This document shows positions 24,518 to 33,412 of a stretch of DNA of 64,000 nt, in pieces (positions within the stretch are counted from its first letter, which is position 1; each line of letters begins with the position of its first letter). Origin of the DNA: Bacillus alkalicellulosilyticus (GTDB taxonomy: Bacteria > Bacillota > Bacilli > Bacillales > Bacillaceae_F); assembly GCF_002019795.1 (NCBI RefSeq), contig NZ_KV917381.1:2167210-2231209 (forward strand), given 5' to 3'. Made by a program: the position numbers and the translations under genes. Under the pieces are notes generated by a model. That model saw only the letters and a program-made list of their open reading frames with translations, made no database searches and was not told the origin of the DNA.

Positions 24518-25129
24518 TTATTTTTTAAAGATAACTGATATAATTTCTTTCATTGACATTTCGCTCGTTACTTCATACGTTCCAGGCTTTAAGTTCGTGG
24601 CTACGCCTTGATTTTCAACCTCTTGTCTAAAAGCCGAGGAACTTTTGATGATATTTGCATTTTCAAGCGCTTGTCCAACATCATAGCTTGTCATTCCAGG
24701 AACAACTGAAAGCATAGTTCGATATACAGTTCCTTCATTACTGTCGTTGTCTTTTTTCTTACTCTCTTCTTTTGTCGCTTTTGCTTTTTCTTCTAGTTCT
24801 TTTTGTAATTCTTCAAGCTGTTTATCATGATTTTCACGTTCTGATTCCATTGCAGCTTCAATTTCTTCTTGAATTGTTTCGTGGAACTCTTCCTCTGTAT
24901 GAATCAGATAGCCTTGCAAACGAAGAAGCTCAATGATTTCTTTGTCATCAACTTGAACGATGTCAGGTTCTTCATCTTTCATTTCTTCTTCTTTTTCAAC
25001 ATCTACTTCTGCTTCTGGTTCCGCTGTAACGCTTTCTGCTTCACTTGGACTTGAGAAGTAGACAATTCCACACACACTAGCAGCGACAATTAGACCGCCC
25101 GCAAAGCTTTGAATGGTGTTAAATCGCAT
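24518..25129 (-). CDS. Membrane-anchored coiled-coil protein with MltG/YceG-like C-terminal segment
   Basis: Protein of 203 aa with an N-terminal transmembrane or signal anchor (about 5-28), an acidic region with EEMKDEEPD, a charged coiled coil (about 75-140), and a C-terminal globular part with VVPGMTSYDVGQALENANII and NLKPGTYEV. That last segment resembles the LysM-like N-terminal part of endolytic transglycosylase MltG, but the catalytic glutamate domain is absent, so it is not a full enzyme. Start ATG 25129 fits AGAGGAGA; an extension to 25198 is less likely. It overlaps the preceding gene by 11 nt and is probably coupled to it. Confidence 0.7.
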   Translation of the reverse strand: MRFNTIQSFAGGLIVAASVCGIVYFSSPSEAESVTAEPEAEVDVEKEEEMKDEEPDIVQVDDKEIIELLRLQGYLIHTEEEFHETIQEEIEAAMESERENHDKQLEELQKELEEKAKATKEESKKKDNDSNEGTVYRTMLSVVPGMTSYDVGQALENANIIKSSSAFRQEVENQGVATNLKPGTYEVTSEMSMKEIISVIFKK

Positions 25130-25499
25130 TAGATACTTCTCTCCTCTCGACCTTTTGTTGGATGTAAGGCGAAAGCATACTTTCCACTTCATTCTCACTT
25201 AACTGCTTTTGTGAAGCAATGCTTTCATTGGAGTATCCTCGTCTATGTAAATCGAGCACTTCTCTCATCAATTTACGTTGCGGTGACACTGCTTGTAATC
25301 CAGCTTCTTGAGCAGTTATTTCCAAGTCAAGCTCAAACTCTTTTAACTGTTGTTGCATATGTTGGACTTCTTCCATCATGGAAATAGAAATCTGTTCGAT
25401 CTGTTGTTGTTCTTCTTTTGTTGTTTGCTTGGCTTTAATCGCTGAATATACAAGCAAACCAACGGCTGTACTAAACAAAATGGTTATTGCAGCTACCAT
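25119..25499 (-). CDS. Membrane-anchored HTH-like protein (SwrB/YlxL-like architecture)
   Basis: Protein of 126 aa with an N-terminal transmembrane helix (about residues 3-22), a coiled coil (about 28-65) and a C-terminal helix-turn-helix-like segment (LDLHRRGYSNESIASQKQLSENEVESML, split in two parts: LHRRGYSNESIA and QKQLSENEVE). SwrB, which activates flagellar assembly in B. subtilis, has this same layout, but sequence similarity is modest, so the link is inference. ATG 25499 has GAGGAGGG. It overlaps the next gene by 11 nt. Confidence 0.68.
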   Translation of the reverse strand: MVAAITILFSTAVGLLVYSAIKAKQTTKEEQQQIEQISISMMEEVQHMQQQLKEFELDLEITAQEAGLQAVSPQRKLMREVLDLHRRGYSNESIASQKQLSENEVESMLSPYIQQKVERREVSNAI

Positions 25500-25687
25500 T
25501 GTGTTCCCTCCTCAGAATCTATTTTCTTTACTATTAGACTTTCATATTATACTTTGTTTCAGGAATAATTTCGATGGAAATTGACAAAACACGTCATTAG
25601 TCTGAAAAGTGTAACAAAATAAATGGGTTTATTACCATTGGTAGTATCATAATACCTATTTTTGGTTGTGCTATTTTACACACATAT

Positions 25688-27952
25688 TTACTCGTAGATA
25701 TCGACTTTTCCTGTTTCCATCGATGCACGACATAATGGACATTTTTTCTGGTCTTTAGTTGGATTTTCATGTGTAAGAATTCGCATCCAAGCAATGCAGG
25801 AACTACTCGAGCATTTCCAGGCAACAATCGTCTCCTTAAATTTCCTTGGAATCGGCTCGATTTCTTTACTATTGTTTTTTTCCTGCTTTTGTATGGGGGA
25901 GGCTTCTCGTAAAAATCTTGATACATCTACATGTTTTCCACGATAGTGTGTTGGAGAACTAATGAACAGTTCTTCTTTTGCTCTAGTAATTGCGACATAA
26001 CAAAGTCTACGTTCTTCCTCAACGGCTAAATTCTTTTTCTTCTTTAATTCCACTCCTGGATGTAAGTCTTTCAGTTTATCCGCATCAATGGCCGATACAT
26101 GAGGAAGAATCCCTTCTGACGCTCCAATTAGGTATACGACAGGAAACTCAAGTCCTTTTGAGCGATGTATTGTCATTAATGAAATCGCATTGGTCTCACT
26201 GTCTTTTTTTAACTTCATCATGTCTCGATTTTTTTCAATGATTTCTTCAATAAAAGCAATAAATGTGGCTAGCGAGCTAAATCGCTTCGCAGAGGTTTCA
26301 AGCTCATCTAACGTTTCTTTTAATGCCTCTTTATGATTTGTGACGGTTTGACGCTCATTCGCTTCTAAATACTTATCGTAAAAGCGGTCGCGAATCATTT
26401 TTATCGCAGCATAAGGTTCAATTGTTCTTATTTGCTTTAACAGTTGGACTCGTTCAACTACTTTGTTTTTCTGATACTCTTTTATTGATGGCATTGAAGT
26501 TAAGTGAAGCAGTGGACTCGGTTGAGAAGTCACGTTTTCGCTTATCATAATATGGTTCATTCCAACATCTTTATTAATGTATAACGTCGCTAACATATCT
26601 GCGATGGCATCGTATTCATTAGGATATAAAGCTAGTTTCAAGTGACAAACGACTTCCCTTACCGGCCATTGCTCATAAAATGTCTGATCCGTAACTGAAT
26701 AATTAATAAAAGGAATGTCTGCTTTTGTTAACTCTTCAAACATTGCTCTACTATTTGTGGCTGTCCGATGCAATACCGCAAAATCTTTGTAAGTATGGTC
26801 TCCAGACGCTACTTTTTCCTGTATGTCTTGAATCACCCATGTTGCTTCTTCATCAACGCTTGCAGGCGTTGCGAACATAGGTGGTTGATTACTTGTTCTT
26901 GTTGATTGTAACGTTTTTGGTTTTCGTTGTTGATTCATTGCAATTATCGCATTTCCAAGACCAACAATCGTGCTTGTGGAACGATAATTGATATCTAATG
27001 TGACTGTTTTTGCAGTAGGAAATTCTTTGTCAAATTGTAAGATAAATTCGTTTCTTGCGCCATTAAAAGAATAAATCGTTTGGTCATCATCACCGACGAC
27101 CATCAAATTTTGGTGACTCCTCGCAATCATCTTGAACAGTTCATATTGAAGAAAATTGGTATCTTGAAACTCATCTATCATGATATAAGTAAAACGATTT
27201 TGCAGTGCGACTACTAGGTCGGGAGAGTTCAACAACAGATGATAGGCTTCAAGTAATATATCGTCAAAATCCATTTGATGTTTTTCTTTTTTCCACTGTT
27301 CATACTGGGTATAAATTTGCTTAATCTCTTTTTCAACAGATGTACTAGATGGAATCTCGTTAAACGAAACTAGATTCATTTTATAAGAAGAAAATAAGGT
27401 TAATAACGTTTCAGGCTGATACGTATCACTTAACCCTAACTCTTTTAAAATCTTTTTTAGGATAATATGCTTAAATCGTTCACTCGTTAAAATTTCTTGG
27501 TCAAATCCTCTACTTCGTATTAGTTTCAAGAAAAAAGAGTGAAATGTACTCGTTTGAATGTTGGAAGCCGCTTGTCTTGTCACACCAGGTAATCGGGCAA
27601 TTCTCTCTTTCATTTCCTGTGCTGCTTTCTTTGTAAATGTAACGAGTAAAATATTTCTTGGGTGGACATGATGAACCGTAAGTAAATAACCCGTTCGCGC
27701 GACCAATACTGATGTCTTTCCAGAACCCGCTCCAGCTAATGTGAGTAAAGGCCCCTTTAGATGTCGAACTGCTTGAATCTGTGCTATATTTAATAGAATT
27801 CCTTGTTTTTCTAACGCACGAAAGTAAAAAGAATCTTGCTCTTCATCGAGTACTAAGCTACTACTATTTATCGTGTTTGCTAGTGTAGCTTCATGGATTG
27901 TAAGAGTGTCCGTTCCAGAAATGGTTTTATGAAAACGATTGGTACTCATCAT
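25688..27952 (-). CDS. UvrD/PcrA-like ATP-dependent DNA helicase (YjcD-like)
   Basis: Superfamily 1A helicase of 754 aa. Walker A is GAGSGKT at about residues 74-80, motif II is DEFQDT, motif III is GDDDQTIYSFNGA, and TIHRSKGLEFPVVY with VAITRAKEELFIS form motifs V and VI. The last 60 residues hold a four-cysteine cluster (WKCSSSSC and KKCPLCR), probably a zinc ribbon, which also occurs in YjcD-type helicases. It likely unwinds DNA in repair or recombination. Starts ATG 27952 (two adjacent ATGs) after AGGTG. The gap 25500-25687 contains no gene. Confidence 0.92.
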   Translation of the reverse strand: MMSTNRFHKTISGTDTLTIHEATLANTINSSSLVLDEEQDSFYFRALEKQGILLNIAQIQAVRHLKGPLLTLAGAGSGKTSVLVARTGYLLTVHHVHPRNILLVTFTKKAAQEMKERIARLPGVTRQAASNIQTSTFHSFFLKLIRSRGFDQEILTSERFKHIILKKILKELGLSDTYQPETLLTLFSSYKMNLVSFNEIPSSTSVEKEIKQIYTQYEQWKKEKHQMDFDDILLEAYHLLLNSPDLVVALQNRFTYIMIDEFQDTNFLQYELFKMIARSHQNLMVVGDDDQTIYSFNGARNEFILQFDKEFPTAKTVTLDINYRSTSTIVGLGNAIIAMNQQRKPKTLQSTRTSNQPPMFATPASVDEEATWVIQDIQEKVASGDHTYKDFAVLHRTATNSRAMFEELTKADIPFINYSVTDQTFYEQWPVREVVCHLKLALYPNEYDAIADMLATLYINKDVGMNHIMISENVTSQPSPLLHLTSMPSIKEYQKNKVVERVQLLKQIRTIEPYAAIKMIRDRFYDKYLEANERQTVTNHKEALKETLDELETSAKRFSSLATFIAFIEEIIEKNRDMMKLKKDSETNAISLMTIHRSKGLEFPVVYLIGASEGILPHVSAIDADKLKDLHPGVELKKKKNLAVEEERRLCYVAITRAKEELFISSPTHYRGKHVDVSRFLREASPIQKQEKNNSKEIEPIPRKFKETIVAWKCSSSSCIAWMRILTHENPTKDQKKCPLCRASMETGKVDIYE

Positions 27953-28033
27953 ATATCACCTATTGTTTAATGTTTAAATATCTATCATAGCAGAAATGTT
28001 TTTACTTTTATATGTATAACGGAGGGGAATCTA

Positions 28034-28681
28034 TTGGAAAATATCTATATCTACTTAATTATAGCCTTCATTATCTGTCATATACCCGTCATACGATTGG
28101 CGTTTTGTACGGTTAATACCTTAGTCCATGAATCCGGTCATGCGCTAATGGCATTACTAACAAGTGGAAAAGTCTATTCAATTTCTTTATTTGCAAATAC
28201 GGAAGGTCTAGCAGAAACAGGAACTTCTTCATGGATTGCAAGATTTCTAGTCAGCTATGCAGGGTACACAACATCTTCTCTTGTGGCATTCGGCTCCTTT
28301 TACCTTATCCATACAGACAATAGTCATTTCTTATTTTATGGATTAGTTGGACTCGCTCTATTAAACTTAACTCTTTGGGTGCGCAATATATACGGCATTT
28401 TGTGGCTTTCCGCTTTTATCACACTCTCCTTCTACTTTCACTATCACCAGTTATCATCTTGGAAGGAAGGGTTTACTCTGTTAATTGCTTGTATTCTGTT
28501 AATTCACTCCGTTTCAAGTGCTTTTACGATATTTACTTTAAGTATAACAAGACCTAAACATGCAGGTGACGCAACCAACTTAGCCCAACAAACCTTTATT
28601 CCTGCCGTATTTTGGGGACTTCTTTTCTTTGGACAATCTTTAGTTAGCTTATACTATGTGTTTACTTTGTTTATTTTATAA
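28034..28681 (+). CDS. M50-like membrane protein (site-2-protease-type)
   Basis: Membrane protein of 215 aa. TTG 28034 with GGAGGGG just upstream is the start. The first helix is followed by NTLVHESGHALMALLTSGK, the HExxH-like motif (HESGH) of M50 intramembrane peptidases. Further hydrophobic segments fill the rest. The second metal ligand of true S2P proteins (NPDG-like) is not seen, so it may belong to the M50B-like family with unproven activity. It diverges from the helicase gene. Confidence 0.75.
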   Translation: MENIYIYLIIAFIICHIPVIRLAFCTVNTLVHESGHALMALLTSGKVYSISLFANTEGLAETGTSSWIARFLVSYAGYTTSSLVAFGSFYLIHTDNSHFLFYGLVGLALLNLTLWVRNIYGILWLSAFITLSFYFHYHQLSSWKEGFTLLIACILLIHSVSSAFTIFTLSITRPKHAGDATNLAQQTFIPAVFWGLLFFGQSLVSLYYVFTLFIL

Positions 28682-28822
28682 GCTTTGTTGCACAATATTG
28701 CTTATTAAAGTTTTGATTCAACTGCTTATATCGGCACTTCATTAACGTAATTTAATAGAATTCCTCTCACTAGATAATGTATGATAAACGTGTATTAAAT
28801 ATTTTGGGAAGGAATGGTGTTG

Positions 28823-30103
28823 ATGAATCATCGATTATCTGCAGTAACTCCTCCGATGGGTTGGAATAGCTGGGATTGTTACGGAGCAGCTGTTACAGAA
28901 AAAGAAGTACGAGGTAATGCTTTATACATGGCGGAACATTTGAAGACTTATGGATGGGAGTATGTTGTTGTTGATATCCAATGGTATGAACCAGGCGCTG
29001 TCTCCTCGCTCTATCGTCCTTTCGTCCCTCTCGAGATGGACGAGTATTCACGTTTAATTCCTGCTGAAAACCGCTTTCCATCTGCAATGAATGGCAAAGG
29101 CTTTAAAGAATTAGGTGACTTTATTCATAGTCTAGGTTTAAAGTTTGGCATTCATATCATGAGAGGAATTCCTAGACAGGCTGTTCATAACAATACAGCG
29201 ATTTTAGGAACTTCTGTCCGAGCACGAGATATTGCTCATCCAAACTCCATTTGTCCTTGGAACACAGACATGTATGGTGTAGATGCCTCAAAAGAAGGGG
29301 CACAGGAATACTATAACTCTTTATTTAATTTATATGCTGAATGGGGCGTTGATTTTATAAAGGTTGATGATATTGCAGACTCCCGTCTATATGGAATACA
29401 TATTCCCGAGATAGAGTTAATTCGTAAAGCCATTGACCAATGCGGAAGAAATATTGTGTTAAGCCTTTCTCCAGGACCTGCACCTGTGGAACACGCAGAA
29501 GAACTAAAAGCCAATGCTAACATGTGGAGAATAACAGATGATTATTGGGACCGCTGGGAGCTTCTGTATGATATGTTTGAACGATGTGAAAAATGGAGTG
29601 AGCACGTAGGCAGTGGAAACTGGCCAGACTGTGACATGTTACCGCTTGGTCATATTGGCATTCGCTCAGTTGACGGGGGTGGCAGTGATCGATGGACCCG
29701 TTTCACAACAGATGAGCAAATAACGATGATGACACTGTGGTGTATTTTCAAATCTCCATTAATGTTTGGCGGAGAGTTACGAGACAACGATGAGTGGACG
29801 CTTTCCTTACTAACAAATAGAGCCGTATTAGATATGCACCGAAATTGTTACCATAGTAAACTTGTTTACCGAAAAGATGACCATATTGTCTGGACAACAA
29901 AAGATGATTCCTATAGGTATGTTGCCCTCTTTAATGCAACCGATGAAACGGCAACTATTCTTGTAACTGCCGAACAATTGGATGTTATTTCAATAAACGA
30001 AGGCACGGAGCTTTGGACAAATCAAAGCCTTACATTTGAAAACAATAGGATAGAATTCAAGATTCAAGCACATGGTGCGAAATTGGTTAGAATATCTTCA
30101 TAA
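28823..30103 (+). CDS. Glycoside hydrolase family 27-like (alpha-galactosidase)
   Basis: Secretion signal is absent, so this is a cytoplasmic enzyme of 426 aa. It opens with TPPMGWNSWDCYG, a GH27 hallmark. FIKVDDIADS near residue 180 carries the likely nucleophilic Asp, and WRITDDYWDRW near 235-245 the acid/base Asp. GH27 enzymes release alpha-galactose or related sugars with retention. The C-terminal domain is a beta-sandwich with YVALFNATDETATI. Start ATG 28823 (MNHRLSAV) is preferred, with AAGGA upstream; ATG 28814 is possible. Substrate could be an alpha-galactoside; the absence of a transporter beside it leaves this open. Confidence 0.85.
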   Translation: MNHRLSAVTPPMGWNSWDCYGAAVTEKEVRGNALYMAEHLKTYGWEYVVVDIQWYEPGAVSSLYRPFVPLEMDEYSRLIPAENRFPSAMNGKGFKELGDFIHSLGLKFGIHIMRGIPRQAVHNNTAILGTSVRARDIAHPNSICPWNTDMYGVDASKEGAQEYYNSLFNLYAEWGVDFIKVDDIADSRLYGIHIPEIELIRKAIDQCGRNIVLSLSPGPAPVEHAEELKANANMWRITDDYWDRWELLYDMFERCEKWSEHVGSGNWPDCDMLPLGHIGIRSVDGGGSDRWTRFTTDEQITMMTLWCIFKSPLMFGGELRDNDEWTLSLLTNRAVLDMHRNCYHSKLVYRKDDHIVWTTKDDSYRYVALFNATDETATILVTAEQLDVISINEGTELWTNQSLTFENNRIEFKIQAHGAKLVRISS

Positions 30104-30165
30104 CCTCAGTTAGCAGAGGTTATGAAGATAAACCATTGGATTTTCAGAGTAAGTCTATCAAAATC

Positions 30166-30201
30166 TCCTCTCCTACTTATAACTGGGAGAGGATTTTTTT
30201 T
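30166..30201 (+). terminator. Intrinsic terminator after GH27 gene
   Basis: TCCTCTCC / GGAGAGGA 8-bp stem with a 12-nt loop and eight T, 60 nt past the stop; another hairpin (ATAACCTC / GAGGTTAT) lies at about 30101-30124. Confidence 0.85.
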
Positions 30202-30222
30202 AAAGGTCGGGAAACTTCCCAA

Positions 30223-31134
30223 TTAGCTTTCACCAGAAAGCATTTGTGAAGCTACCTCGTGCATTTCCTTCAGTCTTGAAGATTGAGCGTATTCAGCAAC
30301 TGTAATACCACTTGTTGTTAGAAGTTCTTCAATATGCTCTTCCATTCTATTCCACGTTCGCCCCCCGGCATTGTCATATGAGTTGATTAACTTTGTTAGT
30401 CCTTCTCTACCAAAAAGGAGAAAGTGCGATATGAAATCTACAGACACATCTGCTATCCCAACCTCTGTCCAATCAATTACTCCGGTTACCTTATTGTTCG
30501 TATCAATAAGGAGATGACCTGGATGTAAGTCTCCATGTTTTACCCCTACATGAGATGGCCAATAAGAGTCAGCAGTAATCCATGATTGCCATCGATCCCA
30601 TAAATGTTGGTTGACATTGTATTGTTCTTTTACACGCTCCATTCGTTGCTTCATGGTGGATCTTAACTCACTAGAACAAATGTTTTCAACACCAATATTT
30701 TGGAATCCTTTTACAGGTAAGGCATGCAATTCTGCTAGAACCTTCCCTAATGAAGTATAATATTCAGTTGGTACACTGTTTTTATCAAAACTCCATATAT
30801 AATCTTGTTGTTCAACATCAACTATAGCGGCAGGAACACCACTTAATTGCTTATAAGCAATTAGCTCATCCGAGAAAATAGACCATTTTGGAACTTCGAA
30901 GCTTGCATTATGATGAATGATATCTAAAGCTCTTTTCTCTTGTAAGGCATGTCTCATAGATTCTGGTCTACGTGGTACCCGTAGTATCCAGTTATCACAA
31001 TTTTTGTCTTTGACATGTGCTACTCGAAAATCAACACCAGACTCATTTATATTTATAGTATCTTCTATAATATCCAATCCTTTAGTTTTTGCTAATTGTC
31101 TAATTTCACTTATATTTATTTTCAATTCCTCCAA
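30223..31134 (-). CDS. mph: Macrolide 2'-phosphotransferase (Mph family)
   Basis: Cytoplasmic kinase of 300-303 aa expected to phosphorylate the 2'-OH of the desosamine of macrolides. The APH catalytic loop is VGVKHGDLHPGHLL (about residue 195) and the metal site is GVIDWTEVGIADVSVDF (about 216-232). The opening, with NESGVDFRV and LRVPRRPE, aligns with MphB and with chromosomal Bacillus Mph (YcbJ-like, MphK-like) proteins. The start is not certain: TTG 31134 or TTG 31125 follows GGAGGAA with poor spacing. An ErmD-type leader peptide, alternate hairpins and a terminator precede it (31140-31430), pointing to macrolide-inducible expression. Chromosomal context suggests an intrinsic rather than newly acquired gene. 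Confidence 0.88.
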   Translation of the reverse strand: MEELKINISEIRQLAKTKGLDIIEDTININESGVDFRVAHVKDKNCDNWILRVPRRPESMRHALQEKRALDIIHHNASFEVPKWSIFSDELIAYKQLSGVPAAIVDVEQQDYIWSFDKNSVPTEYYTSLGKVLAELHALPVKGFQNIGVENICSSELRSTMKQRMERVKEQYNVNQHLWDRWQSWITADSYWPSHVGVKHGDLHPGHLLIDTNNKVTGVIDWTEVGIADVSVDFISHFLLFGREGLTKLINSYDNAGGRTWNRMEEHIEELLTTSGITVAEYAQSSRLKEMHEVASQMLSGES

Positions 31135-31162
31135 ATATTATCTATTAATAAATATACAAAAA

Positions 31163-31190
31163 AACCACAGACAAGCTTCTGTCTATGGTT
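31163..31190 (-). terminator. Attenuator terminator before mph
   Basis: On the minus strand AACCATAGACA pairs with TGTCTGTGGTT (11 bp, one G-U) around a 6-nt loop, followed by seven T. It stops transcripts about 25 nt before the mph start unless antiterminated. Confidence 0.85.
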
Positions 31191-31331
31191 AGAGTAAACG
31201 GACAAATGGGTTTAATGCCTCTTTTGTAAACATAAAAAAAGACAAATGTTTATCTGCCTTTCTTCATACAAAAAATGTGTACTTTTCCTTTGTAGATTAG
31301 TAAAAATGTGCAGACTACTCCCGTTTACTCT
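31191..31331 (-). promoter_or_regulatory. Long-range pairing and competing hairpin of mph leader
   Basis: AGAGTAAACGG (31331-31321 on the minus strand) is the exact complement of CCGTTTACTCT (31201-31191), 119 nt apart, and the second arm abuts the terminator stem. The first arm overlaps the 3' side of a local hairpin CTCTGT-TATT-ACAGAG (about 31345-31326) just after the leader peptide stop. This gives two mutually exclusive folds next to a stalled ribosome site. A weaker hairpin with a T7 tail (about 31256-31235) may be a second terminator. Confidence 0.7.
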
Positions 31332-31360
31332 GTAATAACAGAGCTTTTGAACATATTTAG

Positions 31361-31408
31361 TTACGATTGGTTCAAAGTTTGTTGACGTAATCTCCCTGCG
31401 TGCATCAT
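31361..31408 (-). CDS. 15-residue macrolide-arrest leader peptide (ErmDL-like)
   Basis: ATG 31408, preceded by AGGAGGG at 31423-31417 with 8 nt spacing, encodes MMHAGRLRQQTLNQS and then TAA. The ErmD leader peptide, as I recall it, is MTHSMRLRFPTLNQ; nine of fourteen positions match without gaps, including RLR, the +x+ arrest motif, and the TLNQ end. On a macrolide-bound ribosome the RLR motif should stall translation around the second arginine. The peptide precedes a terminator-controlled mph gene. No clear sigma-A promoter was seen upstream; 31425-31610 holds no other gene. Confidence 0.85.
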   Translation of the reverse strand: MMHAGRLRQQTLNQS

Positions 31409-31610
31409 TTTTCTAACCCTCCTATTAATAATGTAATCATACTATACAAAAGTAAAAAAATATAGCTGTATCAAAACAACAATCAGCTAGTAAATCAGAT
31501 AGAGAAAAAATATTTTAGAAGATGAATGTATATCACTGGTAATTTACAGAATAACTGAGGGACAAATAGACAATATTATGTATGAAACAGGCCGAAAGTG
31601 AGGGTAACCC

Positions 31611-32879
31611 ATGCCACAGCAAAAGTTCGAGTCAGCTACCATAAAACCCCGCTATTCAAAAGGCGGAATTTCTCTATTTGGATTGAATTCCGTATATCCC
31701 CGTACTCCTTGGGTTGCTGCTTGGTGGTCGGCTATGTTCCCAGGGTTTGGACACATGTTTATGGGGAAGCACCTACATGGGTTTATGATGATTATATGGG
31801 AACTCGTAGTAAACAACCTAGCAAAACTTAACATGTCTATTGCCCTATCCTTTCATGGAAGATTTGAGGAGGCAAAGGCTGTCTTAAACGATCGTTGGGT
31901 TCTCCTTTATGTAGCTGTATATATTTATAGCATCTGGGACAGTTACCGTGGTGCCGTTGAAATTAATAAAAGCCATACCCTGTCAGAAATCGAAGATGCA
32001 CCTATATCACCATCAATAGTTAGCTTTTTAGATGTGATTATCCTTGAGAAAAAAAAACCATGGCTAGGAGGAATTTGGTCAGCGTTAACACCTGGTTTGG
32101 GACAATTATATTCTAGTAGTACACTCGTTGGAACCTTTGTTTTGGCTTGGTGGATTTTTGTTACCTATAAAGCTGAGACAATTCGTGTGTGGCTTTATTC
32201 TTTCCTGGGGGATTTTAGTAGTGCAACTGCCATAGTGGACTGGCAGTGGTTCCTTTTCTTACCGTCCATGTACTGTTTTGCTATATACCAAGCGTATACC
32301 GCCGTTAACGCAAGTAATATTTTATATGATATTGAGCAAATACGTTATCTGAGAGTGAGGGATGAAAACTTGGGACAACAAACAACAACCATTTCTGAAA
32401 ATGATACAATTCAAGTCATCGCCACATTTGAACATTCCCCCTTTGTGGAAATGGCTATACATGAGATAGAAAAAATAGGGATTCCAGCACAACACATAGT
32501 TGCACTTCCTCTTGAAAACCTTGAATCTCAAACGCACATCGTTGATTCAATACATCGTGCAGATGGAAGAAGTGTTCTGGATGGAGCCATGGTGGGTGGC
32601 TCAATTTTTATGGTGCTAGGAACGATATATGGATTCATCTGGTACTGGGGTCCAATTATTTGGGGATTGATCGGCTTAGTTTTTGGTTTCTTTTTAGGTC
32701 TGGTTATCGAATTAGTATTACATAAAAAGGAAATTAAGCTGTTTTCAAGTCGTAAAAGTGAAGTCTATATGCAGGTAACGTGTCCTTCTTCTATGAAAGA
32801 GCGTCTCATTAATGTTCTCGAAGTACGGAAGGCTTCTGGATACCTCGTTATGCCACAACGGATAACGCCAGATTTATAA
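31611..32879 (+). CDS. Polytopic membrane protein with duplicated WxxAxxPGxG unit
   Basis: Membrane protein of 422 aa. A first unit has WVAAWWSAMFPGFGHMFMGKHLHG (split: AWWSAMFPGFGHMFMGKHLH) near residues 34-58, and a second unit has GGIWSALTPGLGQLYSSSTLVG near 150-170. Both resemble TM2-like or LPXTG-free membrane modules with PGxGQ/H-x(2)-Y/F. Two further helices (about 325-360) sit in a region of VLDGAMVGGSIFMVLGTIYG. A soluble domain of about 70 residues (EHSPFVEMAIHEIEKIGI) lies between the second unit and those helices, and a second soluble stretch closes the protein. Starts at ATG 31611 with GAGGGTAAC. Function unknown. Confidence 0.75.
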   Translation: MPQQKFESATIKPRYSKGGISLFGLNSVYPRTPWVAAWWSAMFPGFGHMFMGKHLHGFMMIIWELVVNNLAKLNMSIALSFHGRFEEAKAVLNDRWVLLYVAVYIYSIWDSYRGAVEINKSHTLSEIEDAPISPSIVSFLDVIILEKKKPWLGGIWSALTPGLGQLYSSSTLVGTFVLAWWIFVTYKAETIRVWLYSFLGDFSSATAIVDWQWFLFLPSMYCFAIYQAYTAVNASNILYDIEQIRYLRVRDENLGQQTTTISENDTIQVIATFEHSPFVEMAIHEIEKIGIPAQHIVALPLENLESQTHIVDSIHRADGRSVLDGAMVGGSIFMVLGTIYGFIWYWGPIIWGLIGLVFGFFLGLVIELVLHKKEIKLFSSRKSEVYMQVTCPSSMKERLINVLEVRKASGYLVMPQRITPDL

Positions 32880-33040
32880 TTGTTCATCATAAAAACAGTT
32901 TTAAGGGTGAAACACACGAAGCCAAGTCTCCCTGTCGTTCATATTTAGGTTTATCAATTAACCCTTTAACGCATTTAATTTGAAATGCTAATTAAACTTA
33001 AAGTGCTACCTTAAGAGAAATTTTTAATCAATTCACTTCC

Positions 33041-33160
33041 ATCCACCCTCTAAGCAATGAGCGAAACCGCCACTATCTTTTAAAGCAAGTTGTGAGTCTT
33101 TTTTCACAACTTGCTGAAGTGAGTGGGTTTCTCACAACGGGCTTTGTGGCGAATGAAGTT
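33041..33160 (-). repeat. Composite intergenic repeat, copy B (inverted)
   Basis: Reverse orientation copy: read on the minus strand it has CACAAAGCCCGTTGTGAGAA, then ACCCACTCACTTC, an inserted hairpin AGCAAGTTGTGA / TCACAACTTGCT, and GTGGCGGTTTCGCTCATTG then CTTAGAGGG. The second hairpin block is missing. It lies in the 530-nt gene-free region 32880-33412; ORF 33092-33286 inside it is not credible. Nothing else was seen in this stretch. Confidence 0.8.
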
Positions 33161-33412
33161 CGTGCAGATGTATTAGCTAGTTCTGTCCCAGCCCCTTGCC
33201 GGCTGAATTATAAAATATTAATTATTATAGTTATGTACAAAGATTATTCTTTGAAATATAATTCTACTCTTTATAACAACAAGTGATAATTCCAATCGTT
33301 ATATGATACTAGCTAAACTTGCCACAGTCGCTCCCGCTAAAATAGGTTAACATACTAAGTTTTTACTCTTAATTAGTATTGTTTCCAACAATTGTATAGC
33401 CAACAACTACGA

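Noticed and set aside
25597-25926. Minus-strand ORF of 109 codons overlapping the helicase end
   Set aside because: A different frame of the helicase C-terminal coding region; the helicase frame carries the conserved cysteines.
31425-31520. Sigma-A promoter for the mph leader
   Set aside because: AT-rich with several TATA-like boxes but no -35/-10 pair at 16-18 nt spacing that stands out.
33092-33286. Plus-strand ORF of 64 codons
   Set aside because: Begins within repeat copy B and its hairpin; no start signals.
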